A stretch of 64,000 nucleotides of DNA from Algibacter amylolyticus (GTDB lineage Bacteria; Bacteroidota; Bacteroidia; Flavobacteriales; Flavobacteriaceae). Numbering within the stretch: the first letter of the stretch is position 1; every line of letters starts with the position of its first letter. The translations under genes and the position numbers were made by a program. Shown here piece by piece: positions 62,866 through 64,000 of this stretch. The stretch covers positions 62,001 through 126,000 of the forward strand of contig NZ_JACHGE010000010.1 in the NCBI RefSeq assembly GCF_014202225.1, written 5' to 3'. The notes beneath the pieces were generated by a model. The model saw only the letters and a list, made by a program, of their open reading frames with translations. It had not been told where the DNA came from and ran no database searches.

Positions 62866-63853
62866 CAAAGGCTTTAATTAGAGTATTTAATTTATCTGCG
62901 TCATCAATATTAACCGCAATAGGTAAGTAAAATAATTTCTCTTTTAAACTATCGTATTGTTTCAGTCTCATGTAGTCTTTTTCGGTGGTAACTATAACCT
63001 CCTTTTGCGCTAAATTTTCGATATCATTTAATGTGAAATTATAATGATCTTTAAAATTTAAATGTTCAAACTTCAAGTTTTTTTCATTCAAATAATTCAC
63101 CAATGGTTTCGCATTTGCTATACCTGTAACCAAAGTAAAAGGTACTAAGTTTTCAATATATTCGGTTTTATCTGCAGCTATTACAGATTTAGCATAATCA
63201 ATAGTGCTAAAAAAAACATGTTGATGCGTTTCAGGGCTAATACGTTTTACAATATTACTTTTTTCACTTGCATTTAAACCTTTAGGGCATTTGGTAACTA
63301 TAATAACATCGGCTCTTTTCGATCCACTTCTTGGTTCTCTTAAATTACCAGTAGGCAAAACAATATCCTTAAAAAAAGGATTCGCATACGTAGATAATAA
63401 AACATTAAATCCAGCACTAACCTTTCTGTGCTGATACGCATCATCTAGCAGTATAACATCAGGCTTTTCATTTTGCAGTATTTCAATACCATGTTTCCTA
63501 TCTGCATCAACAGCAACTAGAATAGAATCCTTAAACTTAGTATAAAACTGAAAAGGCTCATCGCCAATAGTATCTGCCGTCGCTGCTGTATTTGCTAATT
63601 GAAAGCCTTCTGTTTTACGTTTATACCCTCGACTTAGCGTAGCAACTTTAAAATCATCTTTTAAAAGTCTAATTAAATATTCAATCATTGGTGTTTTTCC
63701 CGTGCCACCAGCACTCAAATTACCAACACAAATAACAGGCAACTTATACGACTTCGATTTTTTAATACCTAAATCGTATAATTTATTTCGCAACCAAGTC
63801 ACCATGAAATAAATGGGAACAACGGGGAATAATAATTTTCTAATAATATTCAT
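62855..63853 (-). CDS. lpxK: Tetraacyldisaccharide 4'-kinase
   Basis: Phosphorylates the lipid A precursor at the 4' position. The 332-residue protein has an N-terminal hydrophobic segment, the Walker A-type GNLSAGGTGKTP near residues 43-54, LLDDAYQHRKV near residue 135 and RGYKRK near residue 79. Normal length for Bacteroidota. It is convergent with the hybrid kinase gene and divergent to the next partial gene. Confidence 0.96.
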   Translation of the reverse strand: MNIIRKLLFPVVPIYFMVTWLRNKLYDLGIKKSKSYKLPVICVGNLSAGGTGKTPMIEYLIRLLKDDFKVATLSRGYKRKTEGFQLANTAATADTIGDEPFQFYTKFKDSILVAVDADRKHGIEILQNEKPDVILLDDAYQHRKVSAGFNVLLSTYANPFFKDIVLPTGNLREPRSGSKRADVIIVTKCPKGLNASEKSNIVKRISPETHQHVFFSTIDYAKSVIAADKTEYIENLVPFTLVTGIANAKPLVNYLNEKNLKFEHLNFKDHYNFTLNDIENLAQKEVIVTTEKDYMRLKQYDSLKEKLFYLPIAVNIDDADKLNTLIKAFVKH

Positions 63854-63951
63854 TACTGCGAAATTGTATTTAAGCTCGAAATATAATTATTAAATCAAAG
63901 AAGATGTAATAACACGCTAAAAATAATTAGTTAAGGTGAAAGTAATTATTT

Positions 63952-63959
63952 TATCTTTG
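63952..63959 (+). promoter_or_regulatory. -7 element TATCTTTG of the gene at the right edge
   Basis: TATCTTTG lies 19 bases upstream of the ATG at 63979, as expected for a Bacteroidota promoter. Confidence 0.65.
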
Positions 63960-63978
63960 AATTTAAACACAAATTAAT

Positions 63979-64000
63979 ATGATTATACAGGACGTTATAA
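63979..64000 (+). CDS. Start of a gene cut by the window edge, possibly Nif3-like
   Basis: Only MIIQDVI can be read before the sequence ends. The position after a good -7 element and the conserved neighbourhood lpxK/Nif3-family in Flavobacteriaceae suggest a Nif3-like dinuclear metal protein, whose members often begin with a similar xIxDI segment. This is an inference from seven residues. Confidence 0.4.

Overview
The window is about one third G+C and reads as chromosomal core of a member of the Flavobacteriaceae (Bacteroidota). The signs are promoters of the TTTG / TAnnTTTG type, almost no Shine-Dalgarno sequences, lipoproteins with short signal peptides, a type IX secretion tail on an alginate lyase-like enzyme, the short bTHX ribosomal protein, and flavobacterial families such as VF530 and the short-form phosphatidylserine decarboxylase. 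A PL6 alginate lyase-like enzyme points to a marine, algae-associated lifestyle. I see no prophage, integrase, transposase gene, CRISPR array, rRNA or tRNA.

Layout. 1-2.9 kb: a signalling cluster with a possible GTPase tail, an unrecognised protein, a Ras-like GTPase and a histidine kinase with a degenerate receiver. 2.9-7.1 kb (minus): a MobA-like/XdhC pair, two rhodanese proteins and two thioredoxin-fold exported proteins. 7.1-14.6 kb: a complete tryptophan operon, with a promoter, a leader peptide carrying three tandem Trp codons, an attenuator, then trpE-G-D-C-(F+B)-A. Its internal gaps are filled by dispersed repeats, and trpF and trpB are joined in one reading frame. 14.6-21.5 kb: NDH-2, TrmL, an EF-hand protein, a DEAD-box helicase operon, an unusually AT-rich orphan gene, a uracil-DNA-glycosylase-like protein and bTHX. 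21.6-24.4 kb: a PL6 lyase preceded by a perfect operator-like palindrome. 24.4-36 kb: YaaA, a dehydrogenase, an RbsD/FucU protein, a serine hydrolase, RluA-type synthase, PASTA protein, Ddl, CoaD, a phospholipase-D-family lipoprotein and LysE-type exporter. 36-41 kb: SulP transporter, Nudix, PyrE, BirA. 41-47 kb: RsfS-FtsH, then a lipid operon (LUD protein, CdsA, Psd, acyl-CoA-binding protein) and a lipoprotein with HExxH. 47-64 kb: ValS, DUF1573 protein, aspartyl protease, aminotransferase-MurB, ECF sigma/anti-sigma pair, aquaporin, GT2 with a second ECF sigma, LipA-GAPDH-hybrid kinase, LpxK, and the first codons of a probable Nif3-like gene.

The least expected material is between and across genes: five copies of an 86-130 bp hairpin element with fixed GCGTTA/TAACGC ends and exchangeable centres, a second dispersed element, heptamer tandem arrays and small stem-loops. 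Most of these cluster in the trp operon gaps or just ahead of start codons. The other items that stand out are the in-frame TrpF-TrpB join, the Trp-codon attenuator, the GTPase/pseudo-receiver kinase cluster and the PL6 operator.
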